NCBI GenBank assembly: GCA_028284775.1
Contig: JANQRB010000053.1
Span: forward strand, 1 to 64,000
From: Candidatus Kapaibacterium sp.
Lineage (GTDB): Bacteria > Bacteroidota > Ignavibacteria > Kapaibacteriales > UBA7675
Length of the DNA: 64,000 bases
Direction: 5' to 3'
The notes beneath the pieces were generated by a model. It ran no database searches and was not told the DNA's origin. It saw nothing but the letters and a program-made list of their open reading frames with translations. Position numbers and translations under genes: made by a program. Positions 52,351-61,334 of the stretch are shown here, piece after piece (positions within the stretch are counted from its first letter, which is position 1; every line of letters starts with the position of its first letter).

Positions 52351-53721
52351 ATGAATCACGATGGCTCTAGGGCGCTTTCTGATGTCTACGGCAAAATCGA
52401 CCAGCTTCTGTTAAGCTATCCTGATCTTGCCGGCGATGCAGTGGAAATACACAAACGATATGCCGGGCTCTTCAAGGCATTTGCCGGGGCAGCGCGCTTT
52501 GTGATTCTGGCACAGTTCAATCCTGCCAGCAATTCCACTTACACATTGCCGCGTTTTGCCCGCAAAGTGCAAAAACAACTGCAATCGATTATGCGCGACG
52601 CAAGACTTGACGAGAGCTATCTCGATGACGTCATCATCGAACCGCTGTTCGACTATGAAGCGTTTCACCGGCAATTTCGCATTCCGGGCGAGTTTGTTCG
52701 CTCCGACTATTTTTCTACGGAGTGGACCCAGGATGCCTTTGTTGTCCTGAAAAATGCGAACGACGCCTACGCACTGCTTGAGCCGATTCAATTTAAACTC
52801 AGCAGTGTGAACAAACTGGGCGACCAGCTCATGGCGGATTATATCGCTGCTCAACTGGATTACTATGTCAAGCCATTCGCATTTCAGCTGGAAGGCGGCA
52901 ATGCGTTGGTTGGCGACAATTATGCCTTCATCGGTTCCGACACGCTCTATAAGAACTGGCTTCTTTATAAGGATTCCTTTACGTTCCAGGAACTGACGAA
53001 TCACTTTCGGTGGAGTCTGGGGGTTAATCACATTTTTTGGGTGGGTGCGGAGCAGACCATATCAGCCGATTCTTTGCCAGGGGGAGAATCGGATGATCTG
53101 CTCCAGCTCTTACCCCATATCGACATGTTTATCACCCTGGGCGGGAAAGAGCCCGACGGACGCGAGCTGGTTCTGGTTGCCCAATTGACAGAAATCAAGT
53201 GCTTTGGCTTAAACCCGGACCTGGCGCAGCGCTTTGCAGCCTACTTCGATCGCGTGGCCTTGTCCATCGAAATCGCGAAACCGGAAGAGTCCGCTTTTCG
53301 TGTCGAACGCTTGCCGATTATCCTCACGGGCATCGGCGACTTGATCCCGATGTCTTACAACAATTGTCTGATCGAGCAGTACGATGGTCTGCGCAAGGTC
53401 TATCTGCCGCGCTATCGACCGCTTGTGCCGTCGCAGGCCGCAGTCTTCGAAAAAGTCGAGCAACAAGTATGCGATGTATTCGAACAGCTCGGGATCACGG
53501 TTTGCTTTGTGGAAGGCAACTTCAGCACCCGTGCGCTTTCACGAGGATCGTTGCACTGTATGGCAAAAGTGTTAAAACGCTCAAAAGACAAATTTGTGAA
53601 GCGTGCGCATGATTTGTCTAAGCCGGAACGATTCTGGATTGATGCGGCGGCGGCGCGTGAAAACGCGTTGACTGAGGCGGCGCATCTGGTGCCGTTTTTG
53701 ATTGGGGCAATGAAGTTTTGA
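52351..53721 (+). CDS. Predicted guanidino-modifying enzyme (peptidylarginine/agmatine-deiminase-like fold)
   Basis: 456 residues, no signal peptide. By eye it carries every catalytic position of the PAD_porph/agmatine-deiminase superfamily in the right order: 'WTQDAF' (D128, matching WxRDxGP), 'QLEGGNALV' (E181-N184), 'PHIDMF' (H256 and D258, the HxD pair), 'MSYNNCLI' (N337/N338), and the nucleophile in 'GSLHCMAK' (C403). These match in order and near-spacing the Asp, His, Asp, Asn and Cys of P. gingivalis PPAD. Such enzymes turn guanidino groups (arginine residues, agmatine or arginine) into ureido groups and release ammonia. The substrate cannot be read. Overall similarity outside the motifs looks low, so it may be a new subfamily. 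It is flanked by unknown genes and followed by exported caspase genes. Confidence 0.75.
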   Translation: MNHDGSRALSDVYGKIDQLLLSYPDLAGDAVEIHKRYAGLFKAFAGAARFVILAQFNPASNSTYTLPRFARKVQKQLQSIMRDARLDESYLDDVIIEPLFDYEAFHRQFRIPGEFVRSDYFSTEWTQDAFVVLKNANDAYALLEPIQFKLSSVNKLGDQLMADYIAAQLDYYVKPFAFQLEGGNALVGDNYAFIGSDTLYKNWLLYKDSFTFQELTNHFRWSLGVNHIFWVGAEQTISADSLPGGESDDLLQLLPHIDMFITLGGKEPDGRELVLVAQLTEIKCFGLNPDLAQRFAAYFDRVALSIEIAKPEESAFRVERLPIILTGIGDLIPMSYNNCLIEQYDGLRKVYLPRYRPLVPSQAAVFEKVEQQVCDVFEQLGITVCFVEGNFSTRALSRGSLHCMAKVLKRSKDKFVKRAHDLSKPERFWIDAAAARENALTEAAHLVPFLIGAMKF

Positions 53722-53768
53722 GTCCGCCGGCCTTCTTTAATCACCTGATAGTTAAGGCGAGGAATACC

Positions 53769-54689
53769 ATGAATTCACAATTTTTTCTGCTGCCGGCTTG
53801 TGTGCTGCTCGTGTTTTGCCGGCCCGCCGATGCGCCGCCGCCGACTTCGACGTTCTTGCAAACCGGCGACACGCTGTCATATCGTGTTGCAATGAATGTC
53901 GAGATAAACATCCCGATTCTTGGCAAAATAGGAATAATCTCGCAGGAGATTCACAAGTATTTGCGACTTGTCATAGAAGATGATTCAGACAGCGATGTTG
54001 TCGGCGTCTGGAGCATCGATAGTGTACAGGCTGACATTGAGACCGCCGGCGCTCTTCCGGAAGGATTTCTCGGTGCACTGAAGGACGATCTGCTGCGGGC
54101 GATGGAGGCCAATGAGCGGGTAGGCACAAGCGGCAGAATTCGGCTTGCCAAACATCCCGGGGAACAAAAATTCCACAATCCGACAGAAGATGGCGCACAT
54201 CCAGACAGTGAATTTCCCGGACAAGAGGCGATGTTTCCGGGCCTCGCCAAGTATATGCCGCTGAATATTGTCGCGGCCCTGCGTGCGCCTGTGGATGAAT
54301 TCTGGTCGGAAAAGCGGTCCGACACAACGCTAGTGTTAAACTACGAGATGATTCATACGCAGACGAACGCCATTGCAGTTGAAAGTATAAGCGACAGCCT
54401 GGATCGCCATTACGCCCTGCTCGGCATCGGTTCCGATAACGCCGATTTTATTAGTCTCAGCTCCAGGCCTGTTCCCTTGATCCTGAAAGGCAGCGGCTCT
54501 AACAATGCGCATCTGAAGGGAGATGTTCACTCCGGTCTCATAATTGAATTCAAGGTCAAGGGCCGCTTCGATTTCGATATGGGTATGCCGACTAGCACTC
54601 CGAGTGCATCGCAGGTTAACTATTCCTTCCAGGGCGCCATTGACCTTCTTCGGCATGCATTTATCACCGGCGCAGGATCATCGCGATGA
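53769..54689 (+). CDS. Secreted protein of unknown function
   Basis: 306 residues from ATG 53769 (AGGA 7 nt upstream; the frame is open from a TTG at 53718). The signal peptide is at 1-22 ('FLLPACVLLVFCRPADA'); C15 is preceded by Phe, so a lipoprotein is unlikely. The mature part starts 'TGDTLSYRVAMNVEINIP' and alternates beta strands with one helix ('LPEGFLGALKDDLLRAMEAN'), like several small secreted FCB proteins built around a 'Y.V.....' beta sheet. No enzyme motif is seen and I do not recognise it. It ends 7 nt before the WD40-caspase gene, so the two are very likely translated together. Confidence 0.7.
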   Translation: MNSQFFLLPACVLLVFCRPADAPPPTSTFLQTGDTLSYRVAMNVEINIPILGKIGIISQEIHKYLRLVIEDDSDSDVVGVWSIDSVQADIETAGALPEGFLGALKDDLLRAMEANERVGTSGRIRLAKHPGEQKFHNPTEDGAHPDSEFPGQEAMFPGLAKYMPLNIVAALRAPVDEFWSEKRSDTTLVLNYEMIHTQTNAIAVESISDSLDRHYALLGIGSDNADFISLSSRPVPLILKGSGSNNAHLKGDVHSGLIIEFKVKGRFDFDMGMPTSTPSASQVNYSFQGAIDLLRHAFITGAGSSR

Positions 54690-54696
54690 TACAATC

Positions 54697-57600
54697 ATGA
54701 TACTCAGAAGAACCATTCTGCTCGCGACCTTGGTCTCGATGGCCTGCTCTCCGGAGGCCGGCAACAGTTTACCGGACGCCTCAGCGCGGCTGGTGATTCA
54801 AAACGGACACAACGCCGGCATCAGAGCCCTCTTGTTCGGGCCGCAGGGAAATGTACTGGCAACGGCCGGCGATGACCGAACCGTTAAGCTGTGGGATATT
54901 ACGTCCCGCGCTCTCATTCGAACTCTGCAGGGGGCGGGTAGTCCGTTAACTTCGCTGGCCTGCAGTCGTGACGGCAACCGCATTGCCGCGGCATGTATCG
55001 ACGGCAGTTTTATGGTGTGGAATGCGAACGACGCTTCTCTCATTCACCGACACATTCCTGCTTGTGAGTTACCGCAAAACCTTGCCGGATGGGCGACAAA
55101 GACCGGCTATACGATGCTGGGTCAACACAGTAATCGCACGCCGCTGGCATTCGGCGCAACGAACGACACTTTGGTCGTTGCCGGCGCGTTTAACCAAAAA
55201 GCTGCTGTATGGAGCGTCGGAAATATGGGTTGCCGACAACTCTGTACGCTGGATCACATTTCAGCCTATTCGATCGACATAGCCGATAACGGCCGAATCG
55301 CGGTTTGTGGAAGTACCTTCGGAGACAGCATCACATTGTGGGAACTGCCGGAAGGACAGCACCTGCACACGATCCGAACCGGACTCGCCACTTTTAACAC
55401 CTTGCTCGAACCCGGCGGTCAGATGAATGCTGCCGGTCGCATTGCCGCTCGCTTTCTGCCCGGGCGCTCGGATCGTATCATTGTTACGGGCCATTTTGAC
55501 AACAGAGTTTTAGAACTGAAGCTGTATGATTCGGCGCTGTCCACCCTTAAAACAAAAGTAGCGACATCCCTTACATCGCTTGCGCCGGACCCCCTCCGGC
55601 GGCGTGTAGCCAGCCTCTCGACTGCGGGCCTTGAATTATGGGACATGGTTAGTGGCGCCAGATTGGCCGCGACGCGGATTCGGACTGATCCTGCGTCTCG
55701 CGTAGCCTTCAGTCCGGACGGCAGCATTCTCGCACTGTCCGACCGGGAGAAAGTGCAACTCTTTGGCGGCGACTCGCTGCGCTTCCTGGCTACGCTGGGC
55801 GAGTTTAACCGTAAAGCTATCGCATCGATTGCCGAGTATGGTCCCGGCCGCATTTTTGTCTTGAGCGGAGACAGACTGCCCTCGCGTGCTTCGCGCTGGG
55901 AGCTGGATAAGGGGCGGCGATTCAGGTTGGCCACACTAAGCGAACACCTGGGAATAATCAAGTACGCAACAGCGGCGGCGCAAAACGATTCCAGGGTGAT
56001 AGCCGACTTTTATGGCCAGCTTCACATTTTCACTTCCGACAGCATGCACTTGACGGATGCGCAATCGAGGCCGTATTCCCTCATGCTGCCGACGCAGATT
56101 GATACGGCCGGAAGAATTGTCGCCGTTCAGGACAGCCCGGGCCGTATTCGTCTGATCGACATCCTTTCCGGCAAGGACCGGTTAAGCATTCGCGACGATT
56201 TTGCCGATTTCCGATACCGACAGAATTGTATGCGTTTCAGCCCGGATGGGCGCCTGCTGGCGGCGGCACGGCGTGATTCGTCACTTGGGCTTTGGGATGT
56301 GGCGAGCGGTGCTCCGGCGGGCCGATCCTTAACGATTGATGGTGAAATTCTCCGGCTTGATTTCCGCTCTGGTCGCATCTTCGTTACGACGCGAAGCAGC
56401 GAGGCCGATGATGGGGGCGAACAGCACCGCCGCGACCTTGTTTGGACGTGGAACATCGAGTCGGGTGAGCTGCGCCGGATTTTTATGACCGGGCTACAGC
56501 GCGCCCGCAGTCGGGATGGAAAAATTACGACGGGTCTTTTTTTCGACAATGAAGCTTTGCGGGTGATCAGCCCGGACGGTCATTTCCTCGCGGAGCACTA
56601 TTACGAGTTTATCGATCTATGGAAGGTGGACCGATTGCCGGCCGATTCGGCCAGCGCTGACTGCGCCATCCGCCTCCGGTATCGCGAGGAACCGATTCCC
56701 TGGCTGCGCCAGATGATATTCGCCTCAAACGAAATGCTATTCGCCGCCGGCTATGATAACGGCCGAATCGATGTCTGGCGTCTCGATAAAGCCGCCCGCG
56801 CAGCTCTATCGAGAGAAGACCGGCGTTTTCGCATCGATACCGGACAGAGCCTCAAGATTTTCCGCAGCCACGAAAGCGGCATCAGCGCTCTTGCCTTTTC
56901 AAGCGATAGCCGTTTGCTTTATAGCGGCGACGACAACGGAATTGTTAAAATATGGTCTATGGATTCTTTAGCCGAAGTCGCGACGCTGATTGCGATGGAC
57001 AATGAAGACTACATCATCAGCACGCCGGACAGTTATTACAAGATGTCGCGCGACCGCTTGAACGGAATTTCTTTTCGTGTCGGCAGCAGGGCCTATCCGG
57101 CCTATGGCTTCGATCGAATCTACAACCGGCCGGACACGGTCCTGCGCCGTCTTGGCTACGCGGCCAAGACCGAGATTATGGCCTACCGTTTAGCCAGTAA
57201 CTTTAGATCAGCAGAACGTTGGAAAACGGCAGCTGCGATCAATGCGGGGCGGAGCGTTCCACGCGTGGAAATCCTTAATCGCAATGATCTTTCGTTTTCC
57301 CGGCATCGCAGGATCGACCTGCAGATCAGCGCTGCAATCGATAGCGGTTCGCTGGCAAGCCTGCACGTTGACGTTAACGGCGTGCCGATAGACAGCGCTC
57401 AAGGACGGCCGATTGGTTCTTCAGCCCGGCGCGAATGGCAAGGCTGCGTGCCGATACGGCTCTCCGATTCGCTCAACGTCATACAGGTGTCTGCGGTGGC
57501 CGCGAGCGGTCTCGAATCGCTGCGCGAGACGGTTCGCATCAACTATGCCGGCGATCCGGGAGAACGGAAACTTTATGTTATTGCGGTAGGCCTGTCAAAT

Positions 57601-58425
57601 TATGCCGACGGCGGCGTACCGCCACTGCCATTCGCCGGGGCCGATGTTGACAGTACCATGCGTGTATTCAGCGGCCGGGAAGGGCGTCTGTACAACACGC
57701 TGCAGCAGCTACCCTTTATTGATGAGCAGGCGAATCGCAATTCGATACTGAGCCTGAAGGATGTTCTCGCTGCATCGGACGTTAACGATCAGGTGATAAT
57801 TCTCCTCTCCGGTCATGGTGTGTTTAACTATCCCGACAGCACCTGGTATTTTGCCGCCTACGATTTTAACATTTCTGCGCCTGCTGCAGGCGGCATCAGT
57901 TTTGCGCAGTGTGAAAAGCTCCTTGATGGTGTTCGCGCGCGTGAGAAGTTGTTGCTCGTCGATGCCTGTTATGCCGGTCACCGGCCCCTGGCGATCGAAG
58001 GTGAAAACGCTCTCGAGGCGGCCCAAATCATAGATTCAATGCCTAAGGGCGGACGCAAGAGTGGACGCAGCTATGTAGCCTTGCCGCCGCGACTGCAACG
58101 AGGCTCGGCGGCATTGCTGACGCTGCAGGAAGAGTTATTCGTCCGCCTGGGACGAGGAACGGGAACGATCGTGATAACGGCCTCGCGCGGCTATGAAACG
58201 GATGAAGAACGCCGGGAGTGGGGCTGCGGCGCCTTGACGCGCGCGCTCCTTAACGGACTGGCGCAAGAGATAGGGCGACGGCGAGCGGATGCCAACGGCG
58301 ACGGAATCGTCCGCGTTACGGAGCTGCGCAACTTCCTGCGTGAAGAAGTTCGGCGATTAACAGGCGGCAAGCAGACTCCCTCGCTTCGTAGTGACAATCC
58401 GCATAACAATTTTCGCGTGTATTGA
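54697..58425 (+). CDS. Exported WD40-repeat / caspase-family (C14) fusion protein
   Basis: 1,242 residues from ATG 54697; the longer open frame upstream overlaps the previous gene and is not coding. An export signal ends 'LVSMAC' (C17, atypical lipobox). Residues about 30-780 form WD40-like blades: 'HNAGIRALLFGPQGNVLATAG', 'DDRTVKLWD', 'MRFSPDGRLLAAARRDSSL', 'GLWDVASG', 'ISALAFSSDSRLLYSGDDN', 'GIVKIWSMD'. A linker and beta domain (about 830-960) precede a caspase domain: 'LYVIAVGLSNYADGG', catalytic His in 'LLSGHGVFN' (H1040) and Cys in 'LLVDACYAGH' (C1091). An EF-hand-like loop 'DANGDGIVRVTE' lies at 1198-1209, fitting calcium use. Both catalytic residues are present, so proteolysis is predicted. 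Similar fusions occur in cyanobacteria and FCB bacteria; substrates are unknown. Confidence 0.9.
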   Translation: MILRRTILLATLVSMACSPEAGNSLPDASARLVIQNGHNAGIRALLFGPQGNVLATAGDDRTVKLWDITSRALIRTLQGAGSPLTSLACSRDGNRIAAACIDGSFMVWNANDASLIHRHIPACELPQNLAGWATKTGYTMLGQHSNRTPLAFGATNDTLVVAGAFNQKAAVWSVGNMGCRQLCTLDHISAYSIDIADNGRIAVCGSTFGDSITLWELPEGQHLHTIRTGLATFNTLLEPGGQMNAAGRIAARFLPGRSDRIIVTGHFDNRVLELKLYDSALSTLKTKVATSLTSLAPDPLRRRVASLSTAGLELWDMVSGARLAATRIRTDPASRVAFSPDGSILALSDREKVQLFGGDSLRFLATLGEFNRKAIASIAEYGPGRIFVLSGDRLPSRASRWELDKGRRFRLATLSEHLGIIKYATAAAQNDSRVIADFYGQLHIFTSDSMHLTDAQSRPYSLMLPTQIDTAGRIVAVQDSPGRIRLIDILSGKDRLSIRDDFADFRYRQNCMRFSPDGRLLAAARRDSSLGLWDVASGAPAGRSLTIDGEILRLDFRSGRIFVTTRSSEADDGGEQHRRDLVWTWNIESGELRRIFMTGLQRARSRDGKITTGLFFDNEALRVISPDGHFLAEHYYEFIDLWKVDRLPADSASADCAIRLRYREEPIPWLRQMIFASNEMLFAAGYDNGRIDVWRLDKAARAALSREDRRFRIDTGQSLKIFRSHESGISALAFSSDSRLLYSGDDNGIVKIWSMDSLAEVATLIAMDNEDYIISTPDSYYKMSRDRLNGISFRVGSRAYPAYGFDRIYNRPDTVLRRLGYAAKTEIMAYRLASNFRSAERWKTAAAINAGRSVPRVEILNRNDLSFSRHRRIDLQISAAIDSGSLASLHVDVNGVPIDSAQGRPIGSSARREWQGCVPIRLSDSLNVIQVSAVAASGLESLRETVRINYAGDPGERKLYVIAVGLSNYADGGVPPLPFAGADVDSTMRVFSGREGRLYNTLQQLPFIDEQANRNSILSLKDVLAASDVNDQVIILLSGHGVFNYPDSTWYFAAYDFNISAPAAGGISFAQCEKLLDGVRAREKLLLVDACYAGHRPLAIEGENALEAAQIIDSMPKGGRKSGRSYVALPPRLQRGSAALLTLQEELFVRLGRGTGTIVITASRGYETDEERREWGCGALTRALLNGLAQEIGRRRADANGDGIVRVTELRNFLREEVRRLTGGKQTPSLRSDNPHNNFRVY

Positions 58426-58514
58426 CTGTTGTCGCCTGTGAATTCCCTTGTCCCTCAATTGCGTCGCTCCGCCAGATTTTGCTTTCCGGTACCTGAAGGA
58501 TGAATTCGCTAATT

Positions 58515-60596
58515 ATGAACAACTTCCATAAACTGTTTAGCCTGCTTGCCGCATCACTTTTTGTTTACTGCGCATGCGGCCCCCTGAGGAATATGCCGGA
58601 TGAGCAGGTTGACGGAAGTCCCCTCGACCTGCCGTCGTTACATACAGCGCATGATTCGCTGCTGCCGATTGCCGTTACGAAACACAGCTCTGAAAGCGCC
58701 GGCAAATTTGCGCTCATTGTCGCGATTTCACGATACCGGCAGTTCGGCGATCTGCATGCGCATAATGATGTTCCTCTGCTGAAAGCGGCGCTGCAGCATC
58801 ATGGCTTTGCCGCTGAGAATATTCACATCCTGGTCAATGAGCAAGCGACGCGGGCCGGCATCAATACCGCATGGGAGAAGCACTTGACACAGCGCGCCGA
58901 CGCCGGAGATATAGCGGTTTTCTGCTTTTCCGGTCACGGCACTCGCATTGCTGACAAAAACGGCGATGAGATGGATGGTCTCGATGAAGCGCTGGTGCCC
59001 TTTGATGCCGATACCTTGCTTGGCGCTGCAACGCTGCTTCGCGACGACGATCTCAACGGGCTGGTGTATCGGCTGCGTCGCCATCTTGGGCCTGAAGGCA
59101 ATCTGTTTATGAGTATCGATGCCTGTTTCTCTGGTTCGATCACGCGTGATGTCGCATTGATCCCCGGCCGGAGCGTCGCTTTTGCCGCTGATTTTGAGGC
59201 GGCCGCACGAATGGCCGGGAGTGGATCCTTGTTCTTCGAAACGCCAACTGCACTTAAACATCGCGGTAAAATGCCGCAGACGACTCCTGCCGACAATCTG
59301 GCGCCTTTTGTGGTACTTAGTGCTGCAGCACACAATCAGATCGCTGTCGAAGCGTATCGGGATAACTTTGATCGAAGCAAACCGGTCGGCAGACTCAGTC
59401 TGGCGCTTTACGAAGCGCTGCTGGACGCACAGCCTTCCATGAGCTATCGCGCCTTGTTCGAACGAGTGCGAATGAAGTTTAGGCGAAAGCTATGGGCTGG
59501 GCAGGACCCGCAATTGGAAGGCGATGCAGATGTGCTGCTCTTCAGCGGCGCCGCCCAGCAGCGAGAAGCGCGCTATCCGATAGTAAGGATGCCGACCGGC
59601 ACCAGCGCGCTTATCGGCGGAGGCCGCTGGCACGGTATTCTTCCCGGCGCTGAAATTGTGTTTGCACCGCAAGCAGCCACCGCTCCGCCGGACCTCGCAG
59701 GCCTTGCCAAAGGGATTGTTCTGAGCTCCGCCTGGAATCACGCGCTCGTGAAACTGGAAAACCATCTGCCTTTCGCAATGGCAACGACAGCCAGCGCATT
59801 TGTAAGCAGGTATGCTCTCGGTTCGCTGCGTCTTCGCATCCGAATCGAGAGCCGGACCAATAATGCCAATACCGAGCATATCTCAGAGCGACTCAGATCA
59901 ATGCCCTTTGTTGAAATCGATGCCATGCTGCCGGATATCGTTATCGCAGTAGGTCCTGATTCCGTCGTGATTGAGTTAATGCCGCGCAGACATCGGGCGG
60001 GAGTATATCGCGCCGGCGCGGGAGTCGAAGATTCACTGTGCTCGCGGCTTGTTAAGCTTGCGCGCAATCGCTACCTGCTGGGGATGACATCGCGCGATGA
60101 CTCCATTAGCGTTGTTCCGAGATTAATCCCGGCATTACCGCAAAAATCCTACACCTGCGTGCCCGACAGTATGGGACATCTCTACCAAATCGCCGCACAA
60201 AGCTGGCGGCTATCAGCGAAGCAGTGTTTTATGTTGTCCGTCAGAAACACGGGAAGAGCTGACGCATTTATCAGCGCTCTGAGCATCATGCCCCAGGGTG
60301 ACCTGGCACAGTTGTTTCCGCTTAGAGGGCCGGACGGCAATCTGCCCGGCCAGGATTACCTGCTGCCGGCAGGAAAGGAATATACGTTTAGTTATGTATT
60401 CGCCGGCGAGTCGATCAAGGCGCGCTTCAATCTGATCCCTGCTCCCGGAATCGAACACATAATGATTATAGCGACGCCGCAACAGATCAATTTCGATGCG
60501 CTGCTCGAGATGGACTGCGACCGGGTTATTAAAAGCGCCATGGCATTTGATCGCGGTGGCTGTATTGAGTTTATCGAACTGCAGGTTCAACCATAA
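58515..60596 (+). CDS. Exported metacaspase-like (C14) protease with C-terminal DUF4384-like domain
   Basis: 693 residues from ATG 58515; an ATG at 58500 is also possible but overlaps the AAGGA site. N-terminal export signal with Cys at 19 and 21 ('SLFVYCACG'), so probably a lipoprotein. Caspase fold: 'FALIVAISRYRQFGDLHAHNDVPLLKAAL', catalytic His in 'FCFSGHGTRI' (H141), an acidic loop 'DKNGDEMDGLDEALVPFD' as in calcium-dependent metacaspases, and catalytic Cys in 'SIDACFSGS' (C204). The C-terminal third, with 'GDLAQLFPL' and a beta-rich fold, resembles DUF4384-like sensors of other bacterial caspases. It lies 89 nt after the WD40-caspase gene and 18 nt before a membrane protein gene, forming one transcript. 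Confidence 0.9.
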   Translation: MNNFHKLFSLLAASLFVYCACGPLRNMPDEQVDGSPLDLPSLHTAHDSLLPIAVTKHSSESAGKFALIVAISRYRQFGDLHAHNDVPLLKAALQHHGFAAENIHILVNEQATRAGINTAWEKHLTQRADAGDIAVFCFSGHGTRIADKNGDEMDGLDEALVPFDADTLLGAATLLRDDDLNGLVYRLRRHLGPEGNLFMSIDACFSGSITRDVALIPGRSVAFAADFEAAARMAGSGSLFFETPTALKHRGKMPQTTPADNLAPFVVLSAAAHNQIAVEAYRDNFDRSKPVGRLSLALYEALLDAQPSMSYRALFERVRMKFRRKLWAGQDPQLEGDADVLLFSGAAQQREARYPIVRMPTGTSALIGGGRWHGILPGAEIVFAPQAATAPPDLAGLAKGIVLSSAWNHALVKLENHLPFAMATTASAFVSRYALGSLRLRIRIESRTNNANTEHISERLRSMPFVEIDAMLPDIVIAVGPDSVVIELMPRRHRAGVYRAGAGVEDSLCSRLVKLARNRYLLGMTSRDDSISVVPRLIPALPQKSYTCVPDSMGHLYQIAAQSWRLSAKQCFMLSVRNTGRADAFISALSIMPQGDLAQLFPLRGPDGNLPGQDYLLPAGKEYTFSYVFAGESIKARFNLIPAPGIEHIMIIATPQQINFDALLEMDCDRVIKSAMAFDRGGCIEFIELQVQP

Positions 60597-60614
60597 AGAT
60601 ACAAGGAGCAGCAT

Positions 60615-61232
60615 ATGTTGGGGATGTTCGAATTGAACGGCAGAAATCTTGTTGTTGTCGGTCTGTTGGTTTTGCTGGGACTCGGCGGCAGGGAAAGTTA
60701 TGTGTTGTACGATCGGGGGCTGGGCCGGCCGGAACCACAGGACGCCGCCATCAAAGGGGGCGTTTTCGCCAAACTCGGCACGCTGGAAGCGCGTGCCGAC
60801 CAGGTGTTTAAGGCAGCGCAGACAGGGATCAAAAATTGTATCGTGAGCGGCAATCGTTTCAACATGTTTTTCAGCCTGAGCAAGTGGCTGAGCCTGTTGT
60901 TAACATCCTTGATTGCGATAATTATTGGTTATGTAAGCCTGCGCAGGAGCGAAGAGGAGCAGTCCGCCAGGGACAGCTCGGATCGAAGTAAAACTCGACG
61001 TAAAACCCGACAGATTCATCTCGTGCTTGGAATGATGTCGATCCTCGCCACTCTGCTCACCAGCCTTGGTTTTCAGGCGGTGGAAGATGCGCAGCAGCGC
61101 TACAGCGATGCCGATGTCTTGCTCGCGGCCATCGTCAAACACCGCAGCGCGGTCCTCGCGGCGCCCACGATGGCGGATCAGGCGGCGATACTGGACGAAC
61201 TGGAAGCCCTGACGAGCAAACTATGTTGCTAA
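60615..61232 (+). CDS. Small three-helix inner-membrane protein of unknown function
   Basis: 205 residues with a perfect ribosome site (AAGGAG, 7 nt upstream). Predicted TM helices by eye: 11-25 ('NLVVVGLLVLLGLGG'), 91-109 ('WLSLLLTSLIAIIIGYVSL') and 135-153 ('HLVLGMMSILATLLTSLGF'). A basic loop (111-132, Arg/Lys/Ser-rich) joins TM2 and TM3, and the soluble parts contain helices ('GTLEARADQVFKAAQTGIKN', C-terminal 'ILDELEALTSK'). No family recognised. As the last gene of the caspase run it might anchor the system or be its target or effector; this is positional inference. Confidence 0.7.
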   Translation: MLGMFELNGRNLVVVGLLVLLGLGGRESYVLYDRGLGRPEPQDAAIKGGVFAKLGTLEARADQVFKAAQTGIKNCIVSGNRFNMFFSLSKWLSLLLTSLIAIIIGYVSLRRSEEEQSARDSSDRSKTRRKTRQIHLVLGMMSILATLLTSLGFQAVEDAQQRYSDADVLLAAIVKHRSAVLAAPTMADQAAILDELEALTSKLCC

Positions 61233-61334
61233 TATGCTGGCAGCCCCGCAATGAAACCGGCCTGCATCGAATTGATGGGAGCCGTGCTTTGTCCTGGGGC
61301 TCAAGTAATTATCAGCGCCGACGCGAAGCCCGCC

